Source: an uncultured Sulfitobacter sp.
GTDB lineage: Bacteria; Pseudomonadota; Alphaproteobacteria; Rhodobacterales; Rhodobacteraceae
Direction of reading: 5' to 3'
NCBI GenBank assembly: GCA_937928635.1
Contig: CALFWM010000033.1
Location: forward strand, 26,882 to 90,881
DNA: 64,000 bases
Below are positions 16,264-24,359 of the stretch, piece after piece. Numbering within the stretch: the first letter of the stretch is position 1; each line of letters opens with the position of its first letter. The translations under genes were made by a program, and so were the position numbers. The notes below the pieces were generated by a model. It made no database searches. It was not told the origin of the DNA and was given only the letters and a program-made list of their open reading frames with translations.

Positions 16264-16466
16264 AGCCGGACCTCAGAAACACCTATTGCTGACACGCATT
16301 CAAGCATAAACGCAGCGCTAAACTTGCCGCGTGAAAGCTTGTTGCGCACGTTCGGCTCTTTATCCCCAATCAATTCTGCAAGCTGGGCGTAGGTCACGCC
16401 TTGCCGCTTTAATTCGGCCTTCAGAATGTTCGCCGCTTTGGCCTCCCAATCGCTCTGATCTGGCAT
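16260..16466 (-). CDS. DUF6471 HTH-like protein (island cargo)
   Basis: The product has 68 residues from ATG 16466 (MPDQSDWEAKAANILKAEL); a longer in-frame extension to 16583 would run into the transposase gene and is unlikely. The whole protein matches the DUF6471 pattern: W-x2-x-A, LKAELKRQGVTYAQLAEL, then RNKLSRGKFSAAF. The pattern looks like a small helix-turn-helix DNA-binding domain. It is divergent from the transposase across 61 bp containing a dyad (16500-16518), so it may repress the transposase and itself. That role is inferred. Confidence 0.8.
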   Translation of the reverse strand: MPDQSDWEAKAANILKAELKRQGVTYAQLAELIGDKEPNVRNKLSRGKFSAAFMLECVSAIGVSEVRL

Positions 16467-16499
16467 CGCTTTCTCCACATATGACAAATACACTATATA

Positions 16500-16518
16500 T
16501 GTGATATAGGTAATCACA
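16500..16518. promoter_or_regulatory. Dyad between DUF6471 and transposase genes (TGTGAT-N7-ATCACA)
   Basis: A perfect 6-bp inverted repeat with a 7-bp spacer lies 10 bp before the transposase start codon and 34 bp before the DUF6471 start, in an AT-rich stretch with TATATAT. A repressor bound here could cover both promoters. The spacing differs from a CRP site. Confidence 0.5.
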
Positions 16519-16527
16519 GAGAGTATA

Positions 16528-17490
16528 ATGGCCCAGCACTTCCTTCTTTCAGCAGCATCACGCACCCTTAGTCTTCGCAGCATCTACAAGGCTGGCGAGG
16601 ACGCGGCGTACAAGGTGTTCTGCGAAATGCGCTGGCCTGAAACCGAGTGCGCGGCTGTATGCCCCTGCTGTGGCTTTGATGAAGCCTACAAGATCACCAC
16701 ACGCCGCAAGTTCAAGTGCAAGGCGTGTCACCACCAGTTTAGCGTGACCAGTGGTACAATCTTTGCCTCGCGCAAGATGGACTTTGTGGACCTTCTGGCG
16801 GCGATCTGCATCATCGTGAACGCGTCCAAGGGCGTGTCTATGGTGCAGCTTCCCCGTGATCTGGACTGCCAATACAAGACAGCCTTTGTGCTGGCCCACA
16901 AGCTGCGTGAGGCGATGGCACAAGAGGTTCACACGGGCGAAGTGCTGGAAGGCCGTGTTGAGATTGATGGCGCGTATTTTGGCGGTCACATTCGCCCAGA
17001 GAACGCCAAGAAGGACCGCAGGGACCGCCGTTTGAAGCGCCACCAGGCAGGTAAGCGCCGCGTTGTAATTGCCATGCGTGAGCGTGAGGGGCGCACGCTG
17101 CCGTTTGTTGGTGAGAGTGAAGGCGAGGGCGTGGCACTGGCGAACGAGAACGTATCGCGCCTGTCCACCATGTCAGCCGACGAAGCGTCCCACTGGGATG
17201 AATTGCACATGGGCTGGAATGTTGACCGCGTGAACCACTCCGAGATTTACAGCGACCACGGCAAGCATACCAACATGGTTGAAAGCTACTTCTCGCGCCT
17301 GCGCCGCATGGTGTCGGGCCAGCACCACCACGTTAGCTCTCAGTACCTCTACCAGTACGCCAACCACGCTGCATGGCTTGAGGACAACCGTCGCACCGAC
17401 AACGGGACATTGGCGCAGATCGTGGTCAGCAACGCGATGGAAGCGCCTGTGTCGCGCCAGTGGAAGGGTTACTGGCAGCGGGCGGCGTGA
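16528..17490 (+). CDS. IS1595-family transposase
   Basis: This 320-residue protein has an N-terminal zinc ribbon (C45-x2-C48 and C64-x2-C67), a short HTH-like linker, and an ISXO2-like DDE/DDN domain: D147 in VEIDGAYFGG, a second acidic residue in SADEASHWDEL, and the terminal motif HTNMVESYFSRLRR. Length is normal and no frameshift is seen, so it is probably active. GAGAG a few bases before the ATG is the likely ribosome site. It is the only transposase in the island and should act on the 32-bp inverted repeats. Confidence 0.93.
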   Translation: MAQHFLLSAASRTLSLRSIYKAGEDAAYKVFCEMRWPETECAAVCPCCGFDEAYKITTRRKFKCKACHHQFSVTSGTIFASRKMDFVDLLAAICIIVNASKGVSMVQLPRDLDCQYKTAFVLAHKLREAMAQEVHTGEVLEGRVEIDGAYFGGHIRPENAKKDRRDRRLKRHQAGKRRVVIAMREREGRTLPFVGESEGEGVALANENVSRLSTMSADEASHWDELHMGWNVDRVNHSEIYSDHGKHTNMVESYFSRLRRMVSGQHHHVSSQYLYQYANHAAWLEDNRRTDNGTLAQIVVSNAMEAPVSRQWKGYWQRAA

Positions 17491-17558
17491 CGCTATAGTT
17501 GGTGTGAACATTTGTGAACGCCGCTAGACACAGTGGCTAAGCCTATGCTAACAAAAAT

Positions 17559-17588
17559 GAAGCGACAGGTGTTACGGCCTGTCGCTTC
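17559..17588 (+). terminator. Hairpin downstream of the transposase
   Basis: A perfect 11-bp stem (GAAGCGACAGG / CCTGTCGCTTC) with an 8-nt loop lies 68 bp after the transposase stop. It lacks a T-tract. It probably stabilises or ends the transposase mRNA. Confidence 0.55.
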
Positions 17589-17700
17589 TACTTTGAACCG
17601 ACCGTTGGCGGGTCGGGATTGTGATCACCCCATGTTCTTCGCATAAGGTGATTCACTGGTCAAGACCTGTCTCGGCAACCTCTGAAAGGGGGTGAACGCC

Positions 17701-17829
17701 ATGATGATAGGCATAGGCCTCAGCATCACAAATTTGTCTAATTCTCCCGCCGTGCAAACGGTGAAAGGTGACGACAAATGCAAAGACCATAAACCGAAGA
17801 AGCCCAAGAAAGACAAAGAGTCTGACTAG
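17701..17829 (+). CDS. Small lysine-rich protein, 42 residues (island cargo)
   Basis: ATG 17701 (or the next codon, also ATG) is preceded by a strong ribosome site GAAAGGGGGTGA. The peptide starts MMIGIGLSITN, has a central SPAVQTVKGDD, and ends in a highly charged Lys/Pro tail. It ends at TAG 17827-17829, overlapping the 3' end of the convergent winged-helix gene by 4 bp, which is typical of compact mobile DNA. No homology is recognised and no function can be proposed. Confidence 0.45.
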   Translation: MMIGIGLSITNLSNSPAVQTVKGDDKCKDHKPKKPKKDKESD

Positions 17830-18194
17830 GCGAAAGGCTGGCCCTCCGGGGTCAGCCACCACAGCCCACACCTGCGCCCATCATGCGCTACCATGCCCCT
17901 AGCCTTCATCTTGGTGAGGACGCTGCGCACCCGTAAGGTTGCCTCCCTGACAGTCCAGTCTGGCTTCCTGCACTGTATGTGAACAGCTACTTCGTCGCTG
18001 GTCATTGGCCCCATCCGCAGCACGTCCATAATTGCCGCCCTCATATGCCCGCGCCTAAAGGCTGTGCGGCACCTATGCTGCTTGTAAGCTGGAACGGCAT
18101 CGCGAAGGGTCAGCAGCGTTAGGGCGATATCCCCCTGCTCACCCCCTGCGCGATACAGCGCGATCAGGGCATTGTTGATGGTTCTGTCCTGCAT
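17826..18194 (-). CDS. Winged-helix-like hypothetical protein (island cargo)
   Basis: ATG 18194 (MQDRTINNAL) follows a GGGGGG run; in-frame GTG 18215 and TTG 18224 are other possible starts. The 122-residue product is helical at the N-terminus, and from about residue 50 looks like a winged-helix domain (IMDVLRMGPMTSDEVAVHI, then VRSVLTKMKARGMVAHD and GLWWLTPEG). That pattern is common in small regulators of phages and mobile elements. It is the gene nearest the right end of the island and reads inward. No close family was recognised. Confidence 0.6.
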   Translation of the reverse strand: MQDRTINNALIALYRAGGEQGDIALTLLTLRDAVPAYKQHRCRTAFRRGHMRAAIMDVLRMGPMTSDEVAVHIQCRKPDWTVREATLRVRSVLTKMKARGMVAHDGRRCGLWWLTPEGQPFA

Positions 18195-18240
18195 ACCCCC
18201 CCAGTATGGATTCACACCGCCCAATTGTTCAGCTATATTG

Positions 18241-18272
18241 TTGGTGCGCTTGATACATAAGGCCGGAAATTT
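18241..18272 (-). repeat. Right terminal inverted repeat of the island
   Basis: This is the reverse complement of 15276-15307 apart from one base (G for A at position 24). Its outer part overlaps the left arm of the ecsC terminator palindrome (18267-18286). Confidence 0.85.
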
Positions 18273-18286
18273 CTTTGAAGAAATTT
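18267..18286 (-). terminator. ecsC terminator palindrome
   Basis: A perfect 20-bp palindrome AAATTTCTTTGAAGAAATTT (apart from the central TG) overlaps the stop codon of the EcsC gene (18285-18287). Its outer AAATTTC is the candidate target duplication of the adjacent island. Confidence 0.6.
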
Positions 18287-19052
18287 ACGCCTTCACAGGC
18301 ACCTTGCCCATTCTTTCATTCAGGCGGGTGACAAGCTCTGCGTGCAGAACATCTGCGTCAATCGCCAGTTTGCGCAGCCCAAAATGGATATGCGCCATAT
18401 CCTCGTAGTAGCTGGTATAGGCATAATTTGTTGCCGCGCCGGCCACGGCCCCCAACACGGGCACCGCCTGGGCCGCCAGTTTCTGGCCCAGCACAACCGC
18501 AAGCCGTGGGGCCACCTTGGCGATCAGGGATTGCATCGCCTTACCTGTCAAGGTCACCCGCGCGGCCAGAAACCCAAGGTCCGCGCCGTCATCCCCTGAC
18601 AGCGGTCCCGCTGCGGCAAAGACATGCACGCAGTCAAACTGCACGGACTCAGCCTCAGGATCAAAACCATGATCTGCCGCGACCCCTTGGATCACGCGCA
18701 ACAGCAGGGTTGTGGTGACCGGCAATTCGGCCAACGCCGTGGGCAAACCACCCATGCCCCCCGCCGCGCCCATGGCGGCGGAAACAGTCTGATTGAGCCA
18801 GCTTTTCTGATCCGGCACCATGGTGCGGCTGGAATGGGCCGCCTTCATCGCCTGGTTCAGCGCGGTGATCGTTGCGGCCTCCAGATTGCCGCGCACGCCC
18901 TCGGGCAAAGTCTTGAGCAGGCTGTCCGCGCTGCCCCCCACAAGGTTCAGTACAGAGATGCCCAAGCCCCCTGCGTTCTTGTAGCGTTTGGCCAGCGCGT
19001 CCAGTTCCGCATCAACGTCGATGGTCTTGGGCTTATGATTTTCGATCTGCAT
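18285..19052 (-). CDS. EcsC family protein
   Basis: This 255-residue protein has the EcsC-family pattern: N-terminal helices, GG-rich hydrophobic segments (VLNLVGGSADSLLKTLP, then AAMGAAGGMGG), the ELPVTTTLLLRVIQGVAADHG motif and a hydrophobic C-terminal region around PVLGAVAGAATNYAYT. EcsC was named from the Bacillus ecs operon; its role in proteobacteria is unknown and it probably associates with membranes. It stands between a GNAT gene and the island, with no operon partner. Confidence 0.88.
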   Translation of the reverse strand: MQIENHKPKTIDVDAELDALAKRYKNAGGLGISVLNLVGGSADSLLKTLPEGVRGNLEAATITALNQAMKAAHSSRTMVPDQKSWLNQTVSAAMGAAGGMGGLPTALAELPVTTTLLLRVIQGVAADHGFDPEAESVQFDCVHVFAAAGPLSGDDGADLGFLAARVTLTGKAMQSLIAKVAPRLAVVLGQKLAAQAVPVLGAVAGAATNYAYTSYYEDMAHIHFGLRKLAIDADVLHAELVTRLNERMGKVPVKA

Positions 19053-19098
19053 GAAGGCCCCTCTCTGGTTGATAACATGGGGCGCTGGCGTGATTTTT

Positions 19099-19587
19099 TC
19101 AATCCGTCCAGCGCGTGACCTGCCCTGTAATGCCGTCCCATGCCCCCGGTGTCAGGGCCCGGCCCAGGATCCGTTCGGGGTTGGTGGGGGGCGGCATATG
19201 CACACCGGAAAGCTGCGAAAATCCAAAGCGGGAATAATAGGGGGCATCCCCTACCAGCATCACCCGCTGCCAGCCCTTTGGGGCCGCATGGCCCAGACTT
19301 TCGTTGATCAGGGCACGCCCCAACCCCTCACTTTGACGGGTGGGGTGCACCGCAACGGGGCCCAGCAGCAAACAGGCGGCCGCCCCGATATGAACCGGCC
19401 AATAGCGGATTGCCCCTGCCAAAATACCCTCTGCATCCCGCGCAACATGGCTGAGGCCGACCACGGGCGGCACACCGTCGCGCAACCGGTAAGACGAGAG
19501 TGCCGTGCGCCCCGGCGCAAAGCACAGATCATAAAGCGCCTCGACCTCCCAATCGTCGTCAGGTGTTTCAGGGATTAGGCTGTACAA
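19099..19587 (-). CDS. GNAT-family N-acetyltransferase
   Basis: This 162-residue protein has the acetyl-CoA loop GPVAVHPTRQSEGLGRALI (the Q/R-x2-G-x-G/A type), preceded by a beta strand ending ACLLLG. It resembles the YhbS-like group, with LVGDAPYYSRFGF near the C-terminus. It would move an acetyl group from acetyl-CoA to an amine; the acceptor is unknown. It starts 83 bp from the divergent flavin-reductase gene. Confidence 0.88.
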   Translation of the reverse strand: MYSLIPETPDDDWEVEALYDLCFAPGRTALSSYRLRDGVPPVVGLSHVARDAEGILAGAIRYWPVHIGAAACLLLGPVAVHPTRQSEGLGRALINESLGHAAPKGWQRVMLVGDAPYYSRFGFSQLSGVHMPPPTNPERILGRALTPGAWDGITGQVTRWTD

Positions 19588-19670
19588 AGGTCACACTCGT
19601 CCGGTTTGCAGTGGCATTGCCCCTAACATGGCGCTAGCCATGGGGCAAACCTGCGAAAGGAAATGAGCTG

Positions 19671-20276
19671 ATGTTTTACCGCCCCGTCGACGGCCACGAT
19701 TTACCGCACAACCCGTTTAATGCGCTGATCACCCCGCGCCCGATTGGCTGGATTTCAACGCGCTCGGCAGCAGGGGAGGACAACCTGTCGCCATATTCGT
19801 TCTTCAATGGTGCGGCTTACGTGCCGCCGCAGGTTATGTTTTCGTCCACCGGGGCAAAGGAGGATGTGGGCGATACCAAGGATAACGTCGCCAACATCCG
19901 CGAAACCGGGGTGTTTTGCGTAAATGTCTGTGCCGCAGATCAGAAAGACGCAATGAATGCATCCTCGGCCACCCTACCACGCGGGGTAGATGAGTTTACC
20001 CATGCGGGCGTCGTCAAAGCGGCGTGTTCAGTAATCGACTGCGCGCGCGTGGCGGATGCCCCCGCCACGCTGGAGTGTCGTATGACGCAGATTATCCCGT
20101 TGAAAGGGCCAAGCAATTTTGTGGTGCTGGGCGAAGTGGTTGGTATTCATCTTCGGGAGGATTGTATCGTCGATGGCAAGTTTGACGCGACCAAATATGT
20201 GCCTTTGGCCCGGATGGGGTATCGCGATTATACCGCTGTTGAAGAGGTGTTTGAGTTGATCCGTCCGGATGATTGA
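19671..20276 (+). CDS. Flavin reductase-like FMN-binding protein
   Basis: This 201-residue protein belongs to the DIM6/NTAB flavoprotein family: ALITPRPIGWISTRSAAG is the FMN-binding start, followed by NLSPYSFFNGAAY and DTKDNVANIRETG. Members are split-barrel FMN proteins that reduce flavin or act as oxidoreductase partners. It has an AGGAAATG-like ribosome site just before the start. It is a single gene with no functionally linked neighbour; the partner is unknown. Confidence 0.87.
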   Translation: MFYRPVDGHDLPHNPFNALITPRPIGWISTRSAAGEDNLSPYSFFNGAAYVPPQVMFSSTGAKEDVGDTKDNVANIRETGVFCVNVCAADQKDAMNASSATLPRGVDEFTHAGVVKAACSVIDCARVADAPATLECRMTQIIPLKGPSNFVVLGEVVGIHLREDCIVDGKFDATKYVPLARMGYRDYTAVEEVFELIRPDD

Positions 20277-20310
20277 ACAGGTGTTCGCGCGGGATGAGAT
20301 GGCGGGATTG

Positions 20311-20351
20311 AGTTTATTGGAAGGGTGAAAGGGGTGCTGCGCGCGGCCCTC
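20311..20351 (+). repeat. Dispersed intergenic repeat, copy 2
   Basis: It begins AGTTTATTGGAAGGGTGAAA and continues GGGGTGC, ending GCGCGGCCCTC at the stop codon of the LysE gene. It matches 40674-40713 over nearly its full length, and the core matches the minus strand of 10901-10927. Confidence 0.65.
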
Positions 20352-20940
20352 AGAGCTGCGCCCAGACGGCAAGGCTTACAACCGTGAGCATGGCAAGGGC
20401 CATTGCGATGTTGACGGCGCGTTGCGTGCCGGGGGACAGAGCCATGGCGCGCAAAGTGATGCCGGCCCAAAGCCAGCCAAAGTGGATCGGCAGCCAGATC
20501 ACGTTCAGGATCACGAATTTGATCACCACCTCGGCCAGTGCATTGTCGGGCAGGAAGTTAAACCCGGTGAAGACCGCCGTGCCAACCGCGTAGGCTTTGG
20601 GGTTGATAAGCTGCAAGGTGATCCCACCCCAGAATCCCGGTGCCTCCGCACGCTCGATAAAGGCGATCCTGGCCCCTGCAAATGCGATCCGGGCAGCGAG
20701 GTACAGCAGATAAGCCGTTGAGGCCGCAAAAAGCATCAGCCGGATGCGGGGATCGGCCAGTACCAGTGCCGCAAGGCCGCTGACAACCGCCAGCATCACC
20801 AGATTGCTGCCCGTGCACAGCCCCCAGAGGTAGCGCCGTCCCTGCAGGGCGCCGAAACCAGAACCAACCCCCGCCAGCGACAAGACCCCCGGCCCCGGTG
20901 TCACCAGCAGAAAGAAAACAGCGGCGGCAAAGGTCAGCAC
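20350..20940 (-). CDS. LysE/RhtB-family amino-acid or metabolite exporter
   Basis: This 196-residue protein starts at GTG 20940 and has the family start FAAAVFFLLVTPGPGVLSLAGVG with the TPGPG motif, about six TM segments, and the INPKAY motif near the middle. LysE-type proteins export amino acids or related solutes across the inner membrane. It begins 3 bp after the SulP stop codon on the same strand, so it is probably translated by coupling. Length is normal, unlike the shortened relative at 26070. Confidence 0.9.
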   Translation of the reverse strand: MLTFAAAVFFLLVTPGPGVLSLAGVGSGFGALQGRRYLWGLCTGSNLVMLAVVSGLAALVLADPRIRLMLFAASTAYLLYLAARIAFAGARIAFIERAEAPGFWGGITLQLINPKAYAVGTAVFTGFNFLPDNALAEVVIKFVILNVIWLPIHFGWLWAGITLRAMALSPGTQRAVNIAMALAMLTVVSLAVWAQL

Positions 20941-20943
20941 AGC

Positions 20944-22611
20944 TTAGTGTCCGCCCAAAATCCCGGTGCGCACAGAGTAATCCACCGCCAATTCGTATTC
21001 CGGATCATCATCACTGTCGACCATAAGGTGGCCCGCTTTGGTCAACAATCTGTGGCAGTCACGGGTCAGGTGGCGCAGCATTATCTTTTTGCCTTCGTCC
21101 TCGTATTTTCCGGCAATCGCCTCAATGGCCTGCAGGGCAGATTGATCCACCACACGGCTGTCGGCAAAGTCGATGATCACACAATCCGGGTCGGCATCCA
21201 CAGTGAACAGTTCCGCAAAACCATCCGATGAGCCAAAGAAAAGCGGCCCGTGGATTTCATAGACCTTTGCGCCCTCTTCGGTGTGGGATTCGCGGGTAGT
21301 TGCGTGAATGCGGCGTGCGTTGTTCCAGGCATAGGCCAAGGCAGAGACGATCACGCCCACCACCACGGCAACAGCAAGGTCTTCGTACACAGTGACAACC
21401 GTGACCAAAAGGATCACAAAGGCATCCGTCAGCGGCACTTTGCGCAGGATCGTCAGAGAGTTCCAGGCGAATGTGCCGATCACCACCATGAACATCACGC
21501 CCACCAGGGCGGCCAGTGGGATCAGTTCAATCACGGAGGAGCCGACCAGAATGAACAACAACAAAAACACCGCCGCCGCGATGCCCGCAACGCGCGTACG
21601 GCCCCCCGATTTGACGTTGATCATCGACTGACCAATCATCGCGCAGCCCCCCATGCCACCAAAGAACCCGGTGACCGTATTGGCAACACCCTGGGCGATA
21701 CATTCCTGGCTGGCGCCGCCGCGTTTGTTGGTCATATCGCCCACAAGGTTCAGCGTCAGCAGGCTTTCGATCAGGCCAATGGCCGCCAGAATGACCGCAT
21801 AAGGTGCGATGATATAAAGGGTTTCCAGGGTAAAGGGCGCAAGTGCCGTGCCATAAATCCCTACACCCTCGCCAAAGGGGTTGTGAAAGGCAGGAAAGCC
21901 GCCCTCAATCGAGGCCAGATCGCCAACGCGGGGCACGTCCATGCCTGTGGCAATCACCACCGCCGCGACAATGCCGATGCCCGCAAGGGGCGCGGGAACA
22001 AATTTCGTGATGCGCGGCATGACCCAGATGATCGCCATGGTCGCGGCCACAAGGGCCAGCATCAGATAAAGCGGCTGCCCCGACAGCCATTCGCCCCCGC
22101 CCATACCATGGCCGGTATCAACCATGGTGCCGGGCACCTTGAACTGGGTCATCTGCGCCAGAAAAATCACAATCGCCAGACCGTTCACAAACCCCAGCAT
22201 CACCGGGTGTGGCACAAGGCGGATGAACTTGCCCCATTGCATGACGCCTGCAAATATCTGGATCGCGCCCATCAACACCACTGTGGCAAAGAGGTATTCA
22301 ACCCCGTGCTGGGCGACCAACGCAACCATCACAACCGCCAAGGCCCCGGTGGCACCCGAAATCATCCCCGGCCGACCGCCGATCAGAGCCGTGATCAGCC
22401 CCACCAGAAACGCCGCGTATAAACCCACCAGCGGGTGCACCCCTGCGACAAAGGCAAAGGCAACCGCCTCGGGCACCAATGCAAGGGCCACAGTCAGCCC
22501 CGAGAGCAGCTCAATGCGCAAACGCCCGATAGAAAATCCATCCTCCGGCATCCAGCGCAAATCGGTCACATCAAGATTTTTGGTGAAGCTGCGCAGGCTG
22601 GCACGGGGCAT
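20944..22611 (-). CDS. SulP-family inorganic anion transporter
   Basis: This 555-residue protein has about 10-12 TM segments with the SulP start LSGLTVALALVPEAVAFAFVAGVHPLVGLYA, GRPGMISGATGALAVV, and GGMGGCAMIGQSMINVKSGG. A C-terminal STAS domain (about 440-545) contains VIIDFADSRVVDQSALQAIEAI. Members carry sulfate, bicarbonate or other anions. The sulfatase gene 150 bp upstream on the same strand would release sulfate, so sulfate uptake fits, but the anion cannot be told from the sequence. Confidence 0.94.
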   Translation of the reverse strand: MPRASLRSFTKNLDVTDLRWMPEDGFSIGRLRIELLSGLTVALALVPEAVAFAFVAGVHPLVGLYAAFLVGLITALIGGRPGMISGATGALAVVMVALVAQHGVEYLFATVVLMGAIQIFAGVMQWGKFIRLVPHPVMLGFVNGLAIVIFLAQMTQFKVPGTMVDTGHGMGGGEWLSGQPLYLMLALVAATMAIIWVMPRITKFVPAPLAGIGIVAAVVIATGMDVPRVGDLASIEGGFPAFHNPFGEGVGIYGTALAPFTLETLYIIAPYAVILAAIGLIESLLTLNLVGDMTNKRGGASQECIAQGVANTVTGFFGGMGGCAMIGQSMINVKSGGRTRVAGIAAAVFLLLFILVGSSVIELIPLAALVGVMFMVVIGTFAWNSLTILRKVPLTDAFVILLVTVVTVYEDLAVAVVVGVIVSALAYAWNNARRIHATTRESHTEEGAKVYEIHGPLFFGSSDGFAELFTVDADPDCVIIDFADSRVVDQSALQAIEAIAGKYEDEGKKIMLRHLTRDCHRLLTKAGHLMVDSDDDPEYELAVDYSVRTGILGGH

Positions 22612-22761
22612 AAGACATCCTTTGAGGGGTCGGGGATGAAAGGGTGTAACCCTTGTTGAGCCGCGTCCTAGTGCAGTTTGGCGCAGATGGAAACCCTGCC
22701 GGGACCCGCCACACGGCCTGCACGGTTCGTAAAATTGAACAGGCAGAGCACCGCAGATCGC

Positions 22762-24114
22762 TTAAGGAGCCGCCGGAGCGTCCAGATCAAGGCCGTATTC
22801 CTTGCAGCAGTCCGCGTGGGCCAGTTGCATGTCTGCGTAGTCCGGGTGATCCGGCCCCAGATCGCGGGTCTGCCACCAATCGTTGGACAGGTCATAAAAT
22901 TGCGTTGTGCCATCGCCGTAGCGGATAAACCTGTATTTTCCCTTACGCACAGCGGCATTGTCGTGAAGAAACGTTGGCACGGCGCGGTCTGGCACGCGGT
23001 CCAACTGCATCTGCGGACGCAAGGAGCGGCCCACACTCCCCTTGATCGGGGGCAGATCAAGGTAATCCATCACTGTTGGCCCCACGTCGATCAATCCAAC
23101 CGGATCTGTGACCACCTGCGCAATCGGGTGATCCGGGTCGTGGATGATCAGTGGGACATTTGCGACCTGTTCCCACAGGGTATGTTTGCGGAACAGATTG
23201 CGCTCGCCCAGATGGAACCCGTGATCAGACACCAGAATCACAATCGTATTATCCGCATGGCGCGACGTCTTGAGCGCGTCCCACACCCGGCCCAGATGTT
23301 GATCCGTGTGGGTCAGCGCGGAAAAATAATTGCGCACGCTTTTCTGCCAGTGTTTGACCTTGCTGGTATCAATGTTCTGCGTGGTTTCGGCCAGCATATG
23401 GGCGTTTTCATCAAATCCATCGGCCCAGGCCTTGGGCTGTTTGATAAAACGCGGATTGTACATCTCTTTGAACCGTTTTGGCGTGGTCCAGGGGCCGTGA
23501 GGCCCTGAAAACCCGACCTCGCGGTAAAACGGTTTATCAACTGGGTGCTTGTTCAGGAATACCTTTGCGGAATCAGCAACTTGATGATCGTAGAACCATT
23601 TGTCATCCGTCTCATTCAAGGTCGCCAGCCCACCGCGAAACCCGCCGTATTCAATGCGCTCAATAGTATCGGGTGGATCACCCTCCTGTCCTGAATACAT
23701 TTTACGTCGATCCGTGGTGAACCGTCTGCGTCGGTCGGAAAACAACACTTTGTGGATATCTCCGGGCAGCGGGACAAACCCCCGCATCACCTTGCCCCCG
23801 GAGGAGCAAAAATAGCCATTTTGCCTGAGCCGGTAGGGCCACATGTCTTCGGGCAGAATTTTCTCAAAATAATTCTTGTCCGAGCCGGTTACCCCCGTTT
23901 GATGCGGCGATTTACCGGACATGAAACTGGCACGGGACGGGCTACACACAGGGGCCTGGCAATAGGCACTTTGAAACGCTGTGGACTGCGCGCAAATGCG
24001 GTCAAGGTTGGGCGTTTTCAGCTCGATCCCAAAAATCGCCTTGTAACGCCAATAAGCGACCGCATCATCAAGACTGATCAGCAGAATATTTTTTTGCGCA
24101 CCGGTCCCAGACAT
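22762..24114 (-). CDS. Sulfatase (formylglycine-dependent, type I)
   Basis: This 450-residue protein starts NILLISLDDAVAYWRY with the metal-binding DD, and carries the sulfatase signature C57-S-P-S-R61, whose cysteine becomes the catalytic formylglycine after modification by a sulfatase-modifying enzyme. Metal-site motifs SDHGFHLGE and the conserved K/H residues (KHTLWEQVANVPLII) are present. It resembles iduronate-sulfatase or choline-sulfatase-like members. No signal peptide is seen, so it probably acts in the cytoplasm. Next to SulP, it may scavenge organic sulfate or carbon; the substrate is unknown. Confidence 0.9.
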   Translation of the reverse strand: MSGTGAQKNILLISLDDAVAYWRYKAIFGIELKTPNLDRICAQSTAFQSAYCQAPVCSPSRASFMSGKSPHQTGVTGSDKNYFEKILPEDMWPYRLRQNGYFCSSGGKVMRGFVPLPGDIHKVLFSDRRRRFTTDRRKMYSGQEGDPPDTIERIEYGGFRGGLATLNETDDKWFYDHQVADSAKVFLNKHPVDKPFYREVGFSGPHGPWTTPKRFKEMYNPRFIKQPKAWADGFDENAHMLAETTQNIDTSKVKHWQKSVRNYFSALTHTDQHLGRVWDALKTSRHADNTIVILVSDHGFHLGERNLFRKHTLWEQVANVPLIIHDPDHPIAQVVTDPVGLIDVGPTVMDYLDLPPIKGSVGRSLRPQMQLDRVPDRAVPTFLHDNAAVRKGKYRFIRYGDGTTQFYDLSNDWWQTRDLGPDHPDYADMQLAHADCCKEYGLDLDAPAAP

Positions 24115-24359
24115 GGCATGCCCTCGATAGAATTCTAGTAAACGCTCCTAGGATCAAAGCATTAAGGTTTGGTGATCTTATGTGTACACGCAACCCGGCG
24201 TGTGTGGCCATGTCGGCATGACCAAACGGGCGGGATATGGACCAAAGCCTGTCCGGAGCATGGCAATTCGGCCACCCATCAGCCGCTGCGTGGTGGCAAA
24301 GTGATCTTTTCAATGCAGCTGCAAATGTGCACATTGCGCGCGACAGCAAAGGACACCCC

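Larger units (their letters stand above)
15283..18265. mobile_element. IS1595-type transposon-like island with cargo genes (about 2.98 kb)
   Basis: The island is bounded by 32-bp inverted repeats (one mismatch) and by a candidate duplication CAAATTTC / GAAATTTC (7 of 8). It holds an IS1595-family transposase plus a two-TM protein, an ImmA/IrrE peptidase, a DUF6471 protein, a 42-residue ORF and a winged-helix ORF. Removing it brings the modC terminator next to the ecsC terminator, giving an ordinary short convergent spacer. IS1595-family elements are known to make 8-bp duplications and to carry passenger genes. The exact ends are uncertain by 1-2 bp because AAATTT is self-complementary. Confidence 0.75.

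Noticed and set aside
16500..16518. TGTGA-type dyad read as a CRP/FNR site
   Set aside because: The TGTGA and TCACA halves are 9 bp apart instead of 6, so it is better described as a different operator.
16524..16529. A TATAAT hexamer before the transposase
   Set aside because: It overlaps the transposase start codon, so a -10 role would place the start of transcription inside the gene.
18267..18286. A claim that the island destroyed the ecsC terminator
   Set aside because: The right copy of AAATTTC leaves the 20-bp palindrome intact, so the terminator probably still works.
21250..22422. A 390-residue open frame on the plus strand opposite the SulP gene
   Set aside because: It lies wholly antisense to a well-supported SulP gene and its product is a low-complexity His/Arg/Gln-rich sequence typical of antisense reading of GC-rich genes.
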